From: Tatumella terrea
Lineage (GTDB): Bacteria > Pseudomonadota > Gammaproteobacteria > Enterobacterales > Enterobacteriaceae
Direction of reading: 5' to 3'
Assembly (NCBI RefSeq): GCF_039523755.1
Contig: NZ_BAAAFX010000006.1
Span: 248,001-312,000, forward strand
DNA: 64,000 nucleotides
This document shows positions 1 to 8,082 of this stretch, one piece after another; the first letter of the stretch is position 1; every line of letters starts with the position of its first letter. The notes beneath the pieces were generated by a model. That model did not search any database, was not told where the DNA came from, and saw only the letters and a list, made by a program, of their open reading frames with translations. Made by a program: the position numbers and the translations under genes.

Positions 1-30
1 GTGGGTTACCACTGCAATTAAGGATATGAA

Positions 31-1959
31 ATGCCTGTTATTACTCTTCCTGATGGAAGTCAGCGTTCTTTTGACCATGCGGTCAGTGTGATGGATATTG
101 CTCAGGATATCGGCCCGGGGCTGGCGAAAGCCTGTATCGCGGGTCGTGTCAACGGTGAGCTGGTGGATGCGGTTGATCCTATTACCGAAGATTCTGATGT
201 TTCAATCATTACCGCAAAAGATGAAGCCGGTCTTGAAATTCTTCGCCACTCCTGTGCTCACCTGTTGGGGCATGCTATCAAGCAACTGTGGCCGGATACC
301 AAAATGGCTATCGGTCCGGTGATTGATAATGGTTTCTACTATGATGTGGATATGGATCATACCCTGACCCAGGAAGACATCGAGCGGCTCGAAAAGCGTA
401 TGCATGAGCTGGCTGAAACCAATTATAACGTCATTAAAAAGAACGTTAGCTGGCAGGAAGCGCGGGATACCTTCGAGTCACGTGGTGAAAGCTACAAGAT
501 GGCAATCCTGGATGAGAACATCAGCCATGATGACCGTCCCGGCCTGTACCATCATGAAGAATATATCGATATGTGCCGCGGTCCGCACGTACCGAATATG
601 CGTTTCTGTCATCATTTCAAATTACAGAAGATTTCCGGTGCTTACTGGCGCGGCGACAGCAATAACAAAATGCTGCAGCGTATCTACGGTACGGCCTGGG
701 CGGATAAAAAACAGCTGGCAGCCTACCTGAAACGTCTGGAAGAAGCCGCAAAGCGTGACCACCGCAAAATCGGTAAACAGCTTGACCTGTATCATATGCA
801 GGAAGAAGCCCCGGGGATGGTGTTCTGGCATAATGACGGCTGGACTATTTTCCGCGAGCTGGAAGTCTTTGTCCGTACCAAGCTGAAAGAGTACCAGTAC
901 CAGGAAGTGAAAGGTCCGTTCATGATGGACCGGGTGTTATGGGAAAAAACAGGTCACTGGGAAAACTACAAAGAGGCGATGTTCACCACCTCTTCAGAGA
1001 ACCGTGAATACTGCATTAAGCCCATGAACTGTCCGGGCCACGTGCAAATCTTCAATCAGGGACTAAAATCCTACCGTGACCTGCCATTACGTATGGCGGA
1101 ATTTGGTAGCTGCCACCGTAACGAGCCATCAGGTGCGTTACACGGTCTGATGCGTGTCCGCGGGTTTACCCAGGATGATGCACATATTTTCTGTACCGAA
1201 GATCAGATTCTGGATGAAGTGAACAGCTGTATCCGGATGATCTACGATATGTACGGCACCTTCGGCTTTGAAAAAATCGTCGTTAAGCTGTCTACACGTC
1301 CGGAAAAACGTATCGGCAGCGACGAGTTGTGGGACCGTGCGGAGCAGAATCTGGCTGAAGCACTGAAAGAAAACGACATCGAATTCGAGTACCAGCCGGG
1401 TGAAGGGGCATTTTATGGCCCTAAAATTGAATTTACTTTGTATGATTGTCTGGATCGTGCGTGGCAGTGTGGTACAGTACAGCTCGATTTCTCATTACCG
1501 GGACGACTGGACGCTACCTATGTCGGCGAAAACAACGAACGCCAGACCCCGGTAATGATCCACCGTGCTATTCTTGGCTCAATGGAGCGCTTTATCGGTA
1601 TTCTGACCGAAGAATATGCAGGTTTCTTCCCAAGCTGGCTGGCACCGTTACAGGTTGTCGTGATGAATATCACCGATAATCAGGCGGATTATGTCAACGA
1701 ATTGACCCGGAAATTACAAAAAGCGGGTATTCGTGTAAAAGCAGACTTGAGAAACGAGAAGATTGGCTTTAAAATTCGTGAACACACATTACGTCGTGTC
1801 CCTTATATGCTTGTCTGCGGTGAAAAAGAAGTGGAGGCCGGTAAAGTTGCCGTGCGTACCCGCCGTGGTAAAGATTTAGGATCTATTGATGTCGACGTAT
1901 TTATAGATAATCTGCAGCAGGAAATTCGCAGCAGAAATCTTAATCAATTGGAGGAGTAA
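31..1959 (+). CDS. thrS: Threonyl-tRNA synthetase
   Basis: Class II aminoacyl-tRNA synthetase that charges tRNA-Thr in the cytoplasm. The 642-aa product is collinear with E. coli ThrS at identical length: a TGS domain (about 1-61), an editing domain with the HxxxH motif near residues 73-77, then the catalytic core with the Cys and His zinc ligands (334, 385 and 511 in E. coli numbering) and a C-terminal anticodon-binding domain. The ATG follows an AAGGAT ribosome site at about 19-24. In E. coli ThrS represses its own translation through an mRNA operator upstream. Only about 30 bases of leader are in the window, so that cannot be judged. It is the first gene of the thrS-infC-rpmI-rplT-pheST-ihfA cluster. 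Confidence 0.98.
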   Translation: MPVITLPDGSQRSFDHAVSVMDIAQDIGPGLAKACIAGRVNGELVDAVDPITEDSDVSIITAKDEAGLEILRHSCAHLLGHAIKQLWPDTKMAIGPVIDNGFYYDVDMDHTLTQEDIERLEKRMHELAETNYNVIKKNVSWQEARDTFESRGESYKMAILDENISHDDRPGLYHHEEYIDMCRGPHVPNMRFCHHFKLQKISGAYWRGDSNNKMLQRIYGTAWADKKQLAAYLKRLEEAAKRDHRKIGKQLDLYHMQEEAPGMVFWHNDGWTIFRELEVFVRTKLKEYQYQEVKGPFMMDRVLWEKTGHWENYKEAMFTTSSENREYCIKPMNCPGHVQIFNQGLKSYRDLPLRMAEFGSCHRNEPSGALHGLMRVRGFTQDDAHIFCTEDQILDEVNSCIRMIYDMYGTFGFEKIVVKLSTRPEKRIGSDELWDRAEQNLAEALKENDIEFEYQPGEGAFYGPKIEFTLYDCLDRAWQCGTVQLDFSLPGRLDATYVGENNERQTPVMIHRAILGSMERFIGILTEEYAGFFPSWLAPLQVVVMNITDNQADYVNELTRKLQKAGIRVKADLRNEKIGFKIREHTLRRVPYMLVCGEKEVEAGKVAVRTRRGKDLGSIDVDVFIDNLQQEIRSRNLNQLEE

Positions 1960-1962
1960 GGT

Positions 1963-2502
1963 ATTAAAGGCGGAAAAAGAGTACAACCAACACGTCCGAA
2001 CCGTATCAATGGTGAAATCCGTGCAACAGAGGTACGTCTGACGGGTGTTGACGGTGAGCAGCTAGGCATTGTTAGCCTGCGCGAAGCTTTAGAAAAATCT
2101 GAAGAAGCAGGCGTGGATTTAGTTGAAATCAGCCCTAACGCCGAGCCGCCGGTTTGCCGAATTATGGATTACGGCAAATTCCTCTATGAAAAAAGCAAAT
2201 CTTCTAAGGAACAGAAGAAAAAGCAAAAAATTGTCCAGGTTAAGGAAATTAAATTCCGTCCTGGTACAGATGAAGGCGACTATCAGGTCAAACTACGCAA
2301 CCTGATTCGTTTTCTGGAAGAGGGCGATAAAGCCAAAATCACGCTGCGTTTCCGTGGTCGTGAGATGGCGCACCAGCAGATTGGTATGGAAGTGCTTAAC
2401 CGCGTGAAAGAAGATCTGTCTGAACTGGCCGTTGTTGAATCCTTTCCATCAAGGATTGAAGGACGACAGATGATCATGGTGCTCGCACCTAAGAAGAAGT
2501 AG
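1963..2502 (+). CDS. infC: Translation initiation factor IF-3 (ATT start codon)
   Basis: IF-3 binds the 30S subunit, prevents premature 70S formation and proofreads the start codon and initiator tRNA. An ATG-only reading would start at 2113 and lose the N-terminal domain. Reading back in frame, an ATT at 1963 gives 179 aa beginning (M)KGGKRVQPTRPNRING, matching E. coli IF-3 (180 aa). A strong GGAGGAG ribosome site (1950-1956) overlaps the end of thrS, and infC begins three bases after the thrS stop. In E. coli the AUU start is the basis of autoregulation, because IF-3 discriminates against non-canonical starts on its own message. The same start here implies the same control. Confidence 0.97.
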   Translation: MKGGKRVQPTRPNRINGEIRATEVRLTGVDGEQLGIVSLREALEKSEEAGVDLVEISPNAEPPVCRIMDYGKFLYEKSKSSKEQKKKQKIVQVKEIKFRPGTDEGDYQVKLRNLIRFLEEGDKAKITLRFRGREMAHQQIGMEVLNRVKEDLSELAVVESFPSRIEGRQMIMVLAPKKK

Positions 2503-2522
2503 CAGGCCTTCAAGTAATACTG

Positions 2523-2555
2523 CCGCTCTGTCGTTTACGGCTGAGCGGTTTTATT
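2523..2555 (+). promoter_or_regulatory. Hairpin in the infC-rpmI gap (possible L20 control region)
   Basis: CCGCTC (2523-2528) can pair with GAGCGG (2543-2548), followed by TTTTATT. It lies in the 101-base infC-rpmI gap, where E. coli L20 represses rpmI-rplT through mRNA structures. It could equally act as a weak terminator. rpmI itself has no convincing Shine-Dalgarno sequence. I see the hairpin directly; the regulatory role is inferred from position. Confidence 0.4.
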
Positions 2556-2603
2556 CGCCTGCTGGTTCATTTTATTAACAATGCGAAGTGGATATTTTTT
2601 AAA

Positions 2604-2801
2604 ATGCCAAAGATTAAAACTGTACGTGGAGCGGCCAAACGCTTCAAGAAGACCGCTTCTGGCGGCTTCAAGCGTAAACACGCTAACCTGCGTCATATTC
2701 TGACTAAAAAGTCTACTAAGCGTAAACGTCACCTGCGCCCTAAAGGCATGGTTTCTAAAGGCGATCTGGGTCTGGTTATTGCCTGCCTGCCGTACGCATA
2801 A
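2604..2801 (+). CDS. rpmI: 50S ribosomal protein L35
   Basis: A 65-aa, very basic protein beginning MPKIKTVRGAAKRFKKTASG, the usual length and sequence of bacterial L35, a component of the large ribosomal subunit. It lies between infC and rplT as in other enterobacteria. The region before the ATG is U-rich with no clear ribosome-binding site. This fits a gene whose translation is controlled by mRNA structure and by L20 feedback in E. coli. Confidence 0.97.
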   Translation: MPKIKTVRGAAKRFKKTASGGFKRKHANLRHILTKKSTKRKRHLRPKGMVSKGDLGLVIACLPYA

Positions 2802-2843
2802 GTTAACTTTTTTTTTCACAGAATATAAAACAGGAGAGCTAAT

Positions 2844-3200
2844 ATGGCTCGTGTAAAACGTGGTGTAATTGCCCGCGCTCGTCACAAAAAAATCTTAAAA
2901 CAAGCTAAAGGCTACTACGGTGCACGTTCACGTGTTTACCGCGTTGCCTTCCAGGCTGTCATCAAAGCTGGCCAGTACGCCTACCGCGACCGTCGTCAAC
3001 GTAAGCGTCAGTTCCGTCAGCTGTGGATTGCTCGTATCAACGCAGCAGCCCGTCAGAATGGCATGTCTTACAGCCGTTTCATTAATGGCCTGAAAAAAGC
3101 CTCTATTGAAATCGACCGTAAGATCCTGGCTGACATCGCCGTTTTCGATAAAGTAGCATTTACTGCTCTGGTCGAAAAAGCGAAATCAGTACTGGCATAA
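2844..3200 (+). CDS. rplT: 50S ribosomal protein L20
   Basis: A 118-aa basic protein starting MARVKRGVIARARHKKILKQ, the standard L20 length and sequence. L20 is an early assembly protein of the 50S subunit that binds 23S rRNA and, in E. coli, represses its own operon (rpmI-rplT) by binding mRNA. An AGGAG ribosome site (2832-2836) precedes the ATG. It is followed by an intrinsic terminator, so pheST depends at least partly on its own attenuated promoter. Confidence 0.98.
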   Translation: MARVKRGVIARARHKKILKQAKGYYGARSRVYRVAFQAVIKAGQYAYRDRRQRKRQFRQLWIARINAAARQNGMSYSRFINGLKKASIEIDRKILADIAVFDKVAFTALVEKAKSVLA

Positions 3201-3210
3201 GTCAGTTAGA

Positions 3211-3233
3211 AAAGGGAGCTTGCTCCCTTTTTT
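3211..3233 (+). terminator. rplT intrinsic terminator
   Basis: Perfect hairpin of GGGAGC and GCTCCC around a short loop (3214-3227), followed by a run of T, 10 bases after the rplT stop. Confidence 0.85.
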
Positions 3234-3318
3234 ATTTCCGGCAAAGAAAAGCTAACTCCCTGACTTTAATCTGTTATTATAGTAATCTGTTTTTCTCAGC
3301 CATTAAGGTAACGCAAGT

Positions 3319-3363
3319 ATGAATGCTGCTATTTTCCGTTTCTTTTTTTACTTTAGCACCTGA
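3319..3363 (+). CDS. pheM: pheST operon leader peptide
   Basis: A 14-codon reading frame encodes [14 protein letters not shown], as I recall the E. coli PheM leader. Five of its 14 residues are Phe, three of them consecutive. It sits between the rplT terminator and pheS. When charged tRNA-Phe is scarce, ribosomes stall on the Phe codons and the downstream attenuator hairpin (3409-3435) is avoided. This raises synthesis of phenylalanyl-tRNA synthetase. Confidence 0.95.
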
Positions 3364-3408
3364 TCTCAGGGGCTTTTGCGCAGCAGAAAAGAAACGAAAA
3401 ATCGCGCT

Positions 3409-3435
3409 AAAAGCCTCCCTGGTGGAGGCTTTTTT
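3409..3435 (+). terminator. pheST attenuator terminator
   Basis: AAAAGCCTCC and GGAGGCTTTT form a stem over a short loop, followed by more T. It lies 46 bases after the pheM stop and 75 bases before pheS, the expected position for the attenuator controlled by pheM translation. Confidence 0.9.
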
Positions 3436-3509
3436 CTTTTTGGCGATAGAGCCCCGGGAGAGCCCCCGGAGTGAAACAAATACCAGACTAACCGGAAGAA
3501 GAGGAAAAC

Positions 3510-4493
3510 ATGTCCCAACTCGCAGAATTAGTTGCCCGCGCCCGGGCTGCTATAGACGAGGCGACGGATATCGCCACCCTGGATGCAGTTCGCGTCGAAT
3601 ATCTGGGTAAAAAAGGCCATCTGACTCTGCAGATGATGACATTGCGCGAATTACCGGCCGAAGAGCGTCCGGCGGCCGGTGCGGTGATCAATGAAGCTAA
3701 GCAGCAGGTTCAGGAACACTTAAACGAACGCAAACAGACGCTGGAGTCTGCTGCACTGAACGCACGACTGGCCGAAGAAACCATCGATGTTTCGCTGCCA
3801 GGGCGTCGTATCGAAAACGGTGGCCTGCACCCGGTCACCCGCACCATCAACCGGATTGAAAACTTCTTCGGTGAGCTGGGCTTCTGCGTGGCTAATGGTC
3901 CGGAAATTGAAGATGCGTACTATAACTTCGATGCGCTGAATATTCCGGGACACCATCCTGCCCGTGCCGACCACGATACCTTCTGGTTTGATGCCAAACG
4001 CTTACTGCGCACCCAGACCTCCGGGGTCCAGATCCGTACCATGGAAAACAGCGCACCGCCTATCCGCGTTATCGTGCCGGGACGTGTATATCGTAACGAC
4101 TACGACCAGACACACACGCCGATGTTCCATCAGATGGAAGGCCTGATTGTCGATAAAGACATCAGCTTCACCAACCTGAAAGGAACGCTGCATGATTTCC
4201 TGAATAACTTCTTCGAAGAAGATCTGCAGGTACGTTTCCGTCCGTCTTACTTCCCGTTCACCGAGCCTTCCGCAGAAGTGGATGTCATGGGTAAAAACGG
4301 TAAATGGCTGGAAGTGCTGGGCTGCGGTATGGTGCACCCGAACGTCTTGCGTAATGTCGGCATTGACCCGGAAGTCTACTCCGGCTTCGCCTTCGGTATG
4401 GGGATGGAACGTCTGACGATGTTACGTTATGGCGTGACCGATCTTCGTGCATTTTTTGAAAATGATCTTCGTTTCCTGAAACAGTTTAAATAA
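3510..4493 (+). CDS. pheS: Phenylalanyl-tRNA synthetase alpha subunit
   Basis: Catalytic alpha subunit of the alpha2-beta2 enzyme that charges tRNA-Phe. It is 327 aa, the same length as E. coli PheS. An N-terminal coiled-coil arm (about 1-85) is followed by the class II core. Motif 2 lies around GRVYRNDYDQTHTPMFHQ and motif 3 at about residues 292-309 (GFAFGMGMERLTMLRYG). A GGAAGAAGAGGAAAACA leader provides the ribosome site. It is 14 bases upstream of pheT and under pheM attenuation. Confidence 0.98.
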   Translation: MSQLAELVARARAAIDEATDIATLDAVRVEYLGKKGHLTLQMMTLRELPAEERPAAGAVINEAKQQVQEHLNERKQTLESAALNARLAEETIDVSLPGRRIENGGLHPVTRTINRIENFFGELGFCVANGPEIEDAYYNFDALNIPGHHPARADHDTFWFDAKRLLRTQTSGVQIRTMENSAPPIRVIVPGRVYRNDYDQTHTPMFHQMEGLIVDKDISFTNLKGTLHDFLNNFFEEDLQVRFRPSYFPFTEPSAEVDVMGKNGKWLEVLGCGMVHPNVLRNVGIDPEVYSGFAFGMGMERLTMLRYGVTDLRAFFENDLRFLKQFK

Positions 4494-4507
4494 GGGCAGG
4501 TTATCCA

Positions 4508-6895
4508 ATGAAATTCAGTGAACTCTGGTTACGTGAATGGGTAAATCCGGCCCTGAACAGTGAAGAACTTTCCGGACAAATTACCATGGCCGGCCTGGAA
4601 GTGGACGATGTGACCGCAGTTGCCGGAGCATTCCATGGCGTAGTGGTCGGTGAAGTAGTCGAATGCGGGCAACACCCGAATGCCGATAAATTGCGTGTTA
4701 CTAAAGTTAATGTCGGTGGTTCACGCCTGCTGGATATCGTCTGTGGCGCGCCAAACTGCCGTCAGGGGCTGAAAGTCGCGGTAGCGACCGTGGGCGCCGT
4801 GCTGCCAGGTGATTTTAAAATTAAAGCCGCAAAACTGCGCGGTGAGCCGTCAGAAGGGATGCTCTGTTCCTATTCGGAACTGGGTATTAATGTTGAATCT
4901 GACGGTATTATGGAATTACCGGCAGATGCGGTACCAGGCACTGACTTCCGTCAGTTCCTGAAACTGGATGACAACACCATTGAAATCAGCGTCACGCCAA
5001 ACCGTGCTGACTGCCTGAGCATTATGGGCGTTGCCCGTGATGTTGCGGTGCTGAACGGTCTGCCACTGACTGAGCCGGAAGTTGCAGCGGTCACGCCTTC
5101 GACCGATAAAACCTTCCCGGTTGATGTTCAGGCAACCGATGCCTGTCCGCGCTATCTGGGCCGCGTGATCACCGGTATTGACGTCAGCGTGGAAAGTCCG
5201 CTGTGGATGAAAGAAAAATTACGCCGTTGCGGCATCCGTTCGGTGGATGCGGTAGTGGATATCACTAACTATGTCCTGATGGAACTGGGGCAGCCAATGC
5301 ATGCCTTCGACCTCGACCGTCTGCAGGGCGGCATTGTGGTTCGTCAGGCCGTGGAAGGTGAAAAGCTGACGCTGCTGGACGGTAATGAAGTCACGCTGAG
5401 CGCAGAAACACTGGTGATTGCTGACCAGAAAAAAGCACTGGCGATGGCCGGGATCTTTGGCGGGGCAGACTCCGGGGTGAATGAAAACACCACCAACATC
5501 CTGTTCGAAAGCGCCTATTTTGACCCATTAGCGATCACCGGTCGTGCCCGTCGTTATGGTCTGCATACCGATGCCTCGCACCGTTACGAGCGCGGTGTTG
5601 ATTCCACACTGCAGTACCGTGCCATCGAGCGTGCAACGGCGCTGTTGCTGGAAATCTGCGGAGGAGAAGCGGGTCCTGTGATTGACCGCAGCCACCAGGA
5701 CACACTGCCGGTACCGGCGACCATTATCCTGCGTCGTGAAAAACTGGATCGCCTGATCGGCCATCACATTGCTGATGCGCAGGTGACCGATATCCTGCAA
5801 CGTCTGGGCTGCCATGTGGTTACCGCGGAAGGACAGTGGACAGCCACGGCACCGGCCTGGCGTTTCGATATGGCTATCGAAGAAGACCTGGTCGAAGAAG
5901 TCGCACGTATTTACGGATATAACAATATCCCTGATGTCCCGGTCCGGGCTGACCTGGTGATGCCTCCGCACCGTGAAGCTCACCTGCCGCTGTCACGCGT
6001 GAAAGCGATGCTGGTGGATAAAGGTTACCAGGAAGCGATTACCTACAGCTTTGTGGATCCTAAGCTGCAGAACCTGGTTCACCCGGGCGAAGAAGCCTTG
6101 CTGCTGCCTAATCCGATTTCTGTCGATATGTCAGCGATGCGCCTGTCCCTGCTGACCGGTTTGCTGGGTGCGGTGGTCTATAACCAGAACCGCCAGCAGA
6201 GCCGTGTTCGTCTGTTCGAAAGCGGATTACGTTTTGTCCCGGACACCGGTGCTGAGCTGGGGATCCGTCAGGAACTGATGCTGGCGGGTGTGATCACCGG
6301 ACCGCGTTTTGAAGAGCACTGGGATCAGGAACGTGCGACTGTCGATTATTTCGACCTGAAAGGTGATCTGGAGTCGGTTCTGGACCTGACCGGAAAAGCG
6401 GCATCGATTGAATTCCGCGCGACAGAGCATTCCGCACTGCATCCGGGTCAGAGTGCCGGCATTTATTTGCAGGACCAGTACATTGGTTTTATCGGCGTTG
6501 TTCACCCGGAACTGGAACGCAAACTTGACCTGAATGGCCGGACAGTGGTATTTGAATTGCTATGGGATAAGGTTGCAGACCGCTTGCTGCCTGCTGCTAA
6601 AGAGGTTTCACGCTTCCCGGCAAACCGTCGTGACATTGCTGTGGTGGTTGCCGAAAACGTCCCTTCAGCAGATATTATCGCAGAGTGTAAGAAAGTTGGC
6701 GTAAATCAGATAGTTGGCGTAAACTTATTTGACGTGTACCGCGGTAAGGGTGTGAGTGAGGGTTATAAGAGCCTTGCGATCAGCCTGATTTTGCAGGATA
6801 CCAGCCGGACACTCGAAGAAGAGGAAATTGCCGCGACTGTAGCTAACTGTGTTGCGGCATTAAAAGAGCGATTCCAGGCAACCTTGAGGGATTGA
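4508..6895 (+). CDS. pheT: Phenylalanyl-tRNA synthetase beta subunit
   Basis: The 795-aa beta subunit pairs with PheS and carries tRNA recognition and editing of mischarged Tyr-tRNA-Phe. It matches E. coli PheT in length. Domains run from an N-terminal OB-fold tRNA-binding module (about 40-148) through the B3/B4 editing and B5 domains to a C-terminal ferredoxin-like anticodon-binding domain (last ~95 residues). It starts 14 bases after pheS and ends four bases before ihfA, so all three are very likely co-transcribed. Confidence 0.98.
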   Translation: MKFSELWLREWVNPALNSEELSGQITMAGLEVDDVTAVAGAFHGVVVGEVVECGQHPNADKLRVTKVNVGGSRLLDIVCGAPNCRQGLKVAVATVGAVLPGDFKIKAAKLRGEPSEGMLCSYSELGINVESDGIMELPADAVPGTDFRQFLKLDDNTIEISVTPNRADCLSIMGVARDVAVLNGLPLTEPEVAAVTPSTDKTFPVDVQATDACPRYLGRVITGIDVSVESPLWMKEKLRRCGIRSVDAVVDITNYVLMELGQPMHAFDLDRLQGGIVVRQAVEGEKLTLLDGNEVTLSAETLVIADQKKALAMAGIFGGADSGVNENTTNILFESAYFDPLAITGRARRYGLHTDASHRYERGVDSTLQYRAIERATALLLEICGGEAGPVIDRSHQDTLPVPATIILRREKLDRLIGHHIADAQVTDILQRLGCHVVTAEGQWTATAPAWRFDMAIEEDLVEEVARIYGYNNIPDVPVRADLVMPPHREAHLPLSRVKAMLVDKGYQEAITYSFVDPKLQNLVHPGEEALLLPNPISVDMSAMRLSLLTGLLGAVVYNQNRQQSRVRLFESGLRFVPDTGAELGIRQELMLAGVITGPRFEEHWDQERATVDYFDLKGDLESVLDLTGKAASIEFRATEHSALHPGQSAGIYLQDQYIGFIGVVHPELERKLDLNGRTVVFELLWDKVADRLLPAAKEVSRFPANRRDIAVVVAENVPSADIIAECKKVGVNQIVGVNLFDVYRGKGVSEGYKSLAISLILQDTSRTLEEEEIAATVANCVAALKERFQATLRD

Positions 6896-6899
6896 ACCT

Positions 6900-7199
6900 A
6901 TGGCGCTTACAAAAGCTGAAATGTCAGAGTATCTGTTTGAAAAACTGGGTCTTAGCAAGCGTGACGCGAAGGATCTCGTTGAACTGTTTTTTGAAGAAGT
7001 CCGTAGGGCGCTGGAAAATGGTGAGCAGGTAAAACTGTCAGGGTTTGGCAATTTTGACCTACGCGATAAGAATCAACGGCCGGGACGTAACCCGAAAACG
7101 GGGGAAGATATCCCGATTACGGCTCGCCGTGTTGTGACTTTCCGCCCGGGACAGAAATTGAAAAGCCGTGTCGAGAATGCTGCTCCGAAGCAAAGCTAA
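6900..7199 (+). CDS. ihfA: Integration host factor alpha subunit
   Basis: A 99-aa HU/IHF-family protein starting MALTKAEMSEYLFEKLGLSK. With IhfB it binds and sharply bends specific DNA sites, affecting transcription, recombination and replication. The arm containing RPGRNPKTGED carries Pro65, the residue that intercalates into DNA in E. coli IHF. The gene begins four bases after pheT, indicating translational coupling, and is followed by a strong terminator that ends the cluster. Confidence 0.98.
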   Translation: MALTKAEMSEYLFEKLGLSKRDAKDLVELFFEEVRRALENGEQVKLSGFGNFDLRDKNQRPGRNPKTGEDIPITARRVVTFRPGQKLKSRVENAAPKQS

Positions 7200-7220
7200 G
7201 CATTCTGATCGTGCACCGTG

Positions 7221-7250
7221 AAAAAGGCCGCATCTGCGGCCTTTTTTTTA
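7221..7250 (+). terminator. ihfA intrinsic terminator
   Basis: GGCCGCATCTGCGGCC hairpin (7226-7241) flanked by an A run and followed by eight T. It closes the thrS-ihfA transcription unit. Confidence 0.92.
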
Positions 7251-7468
7251 TCCGTTGACCCGCTTATCGCAGACCGGACGGAACCGGCAGAGTGCGGAGC
7301 CACACAGGAACGGAAGTTACGGGTTGCCAAACCTGGTGACTTATGGCAACAATTCTGTTTCCTGATCTCATTTCCCGGCAGTTTTCCTCGCTGATGCAGA
7401 CAAACCCGGATATCAGTTGCGCTGTAACAATAAACGTTATGATGGATGGCAGTTTACGGAGCTGGCGT

Positions 7469-7930
7469 ATGGTACGGATAGCAATTGTCTTTTTGATAGT
7501 GTTACTGGCAGGATGCAGCTCACATGCGCCTGCACCCAATGCGAACCTTGCGGATCCTGCGGTGGTCAGAGCAGAGCTGAACCAGCAGTTATCTCAGTGG
7601 CGGGGGACGCCATACCGTTTTGGTGGCCTGAGCCGTCGTGGCATCGATTGTTCCGGTTTCGTCTATCTGACATTCCGGGATCGTTTTGATATCCGTTTAC
7701 CGCGAACGACCCGTGGGCAGAGTGACATTGGTACCCGCATCCGGAAAAGTGAACTGATGCCAGGTGACCTGGTGTTTTTTAAAACCGGCTGGGGGGGCGA
7801 TGGCCTGCATGTCGGTATCTATGACAAAAATAATCAGTTTATTCATGCATCGACCAGCCGTGGTGTGATGCGCTCTTCACTGAATAATGTCTACTGGCGC
7901 AAAGTCTTCTGGCAGGCCCGGCGCATTTAG
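7469..7930 (+). CDS. nlpC: NlpC/P60 family lipoprotein
   Basis: Predicted outer-membrane-anchored cell-wall hydrolase. I place the start at the ATG at 7469 (153 aa), not the earlier in-frame ATG at 7343. From 7469 the protein begins with a lipoprotein signal (MVRIAIVFLIVLLAGC, lipidated Cys16) and matches E. coli NlpC length (154 aa). The NlpC/P60 triad is visible: Cys61 in DCSGF, His114 in LHVGIY and His126 in FIHAS. In E. coli btuCED lies between ihfA and nlpC. Here the 270-base gap holds no such genes. Confidence 0.93.
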   Translation: MVRIAIVFLIVLLAGCSSHAPAPNANLADPAVVRAELNQQLSQWRGTPYRFGGLSRRGIDCSGFVYLTFRDRFDIRLPRTTRGQSDIGTRIRKSELMPGDLVFFKTGWGGDGLHVGIYDKNNQFIHASTSRGVMRSSLNNVYWRKVFWQARRI

Positions 7931-8082
7931 TGGTTAACCCGGGGAGATTTTCCGGGGTTTCCTGACACATCCGGCCCCCCAGCCCCTGCGATGACTGTTA
8001 TCCTCCCTGCGGTCAGGTTACACTGCCGTCTTATCCTCTTATAAGATACTTGTCTGACACAGTACCCACCTGCGGAGTCCTT

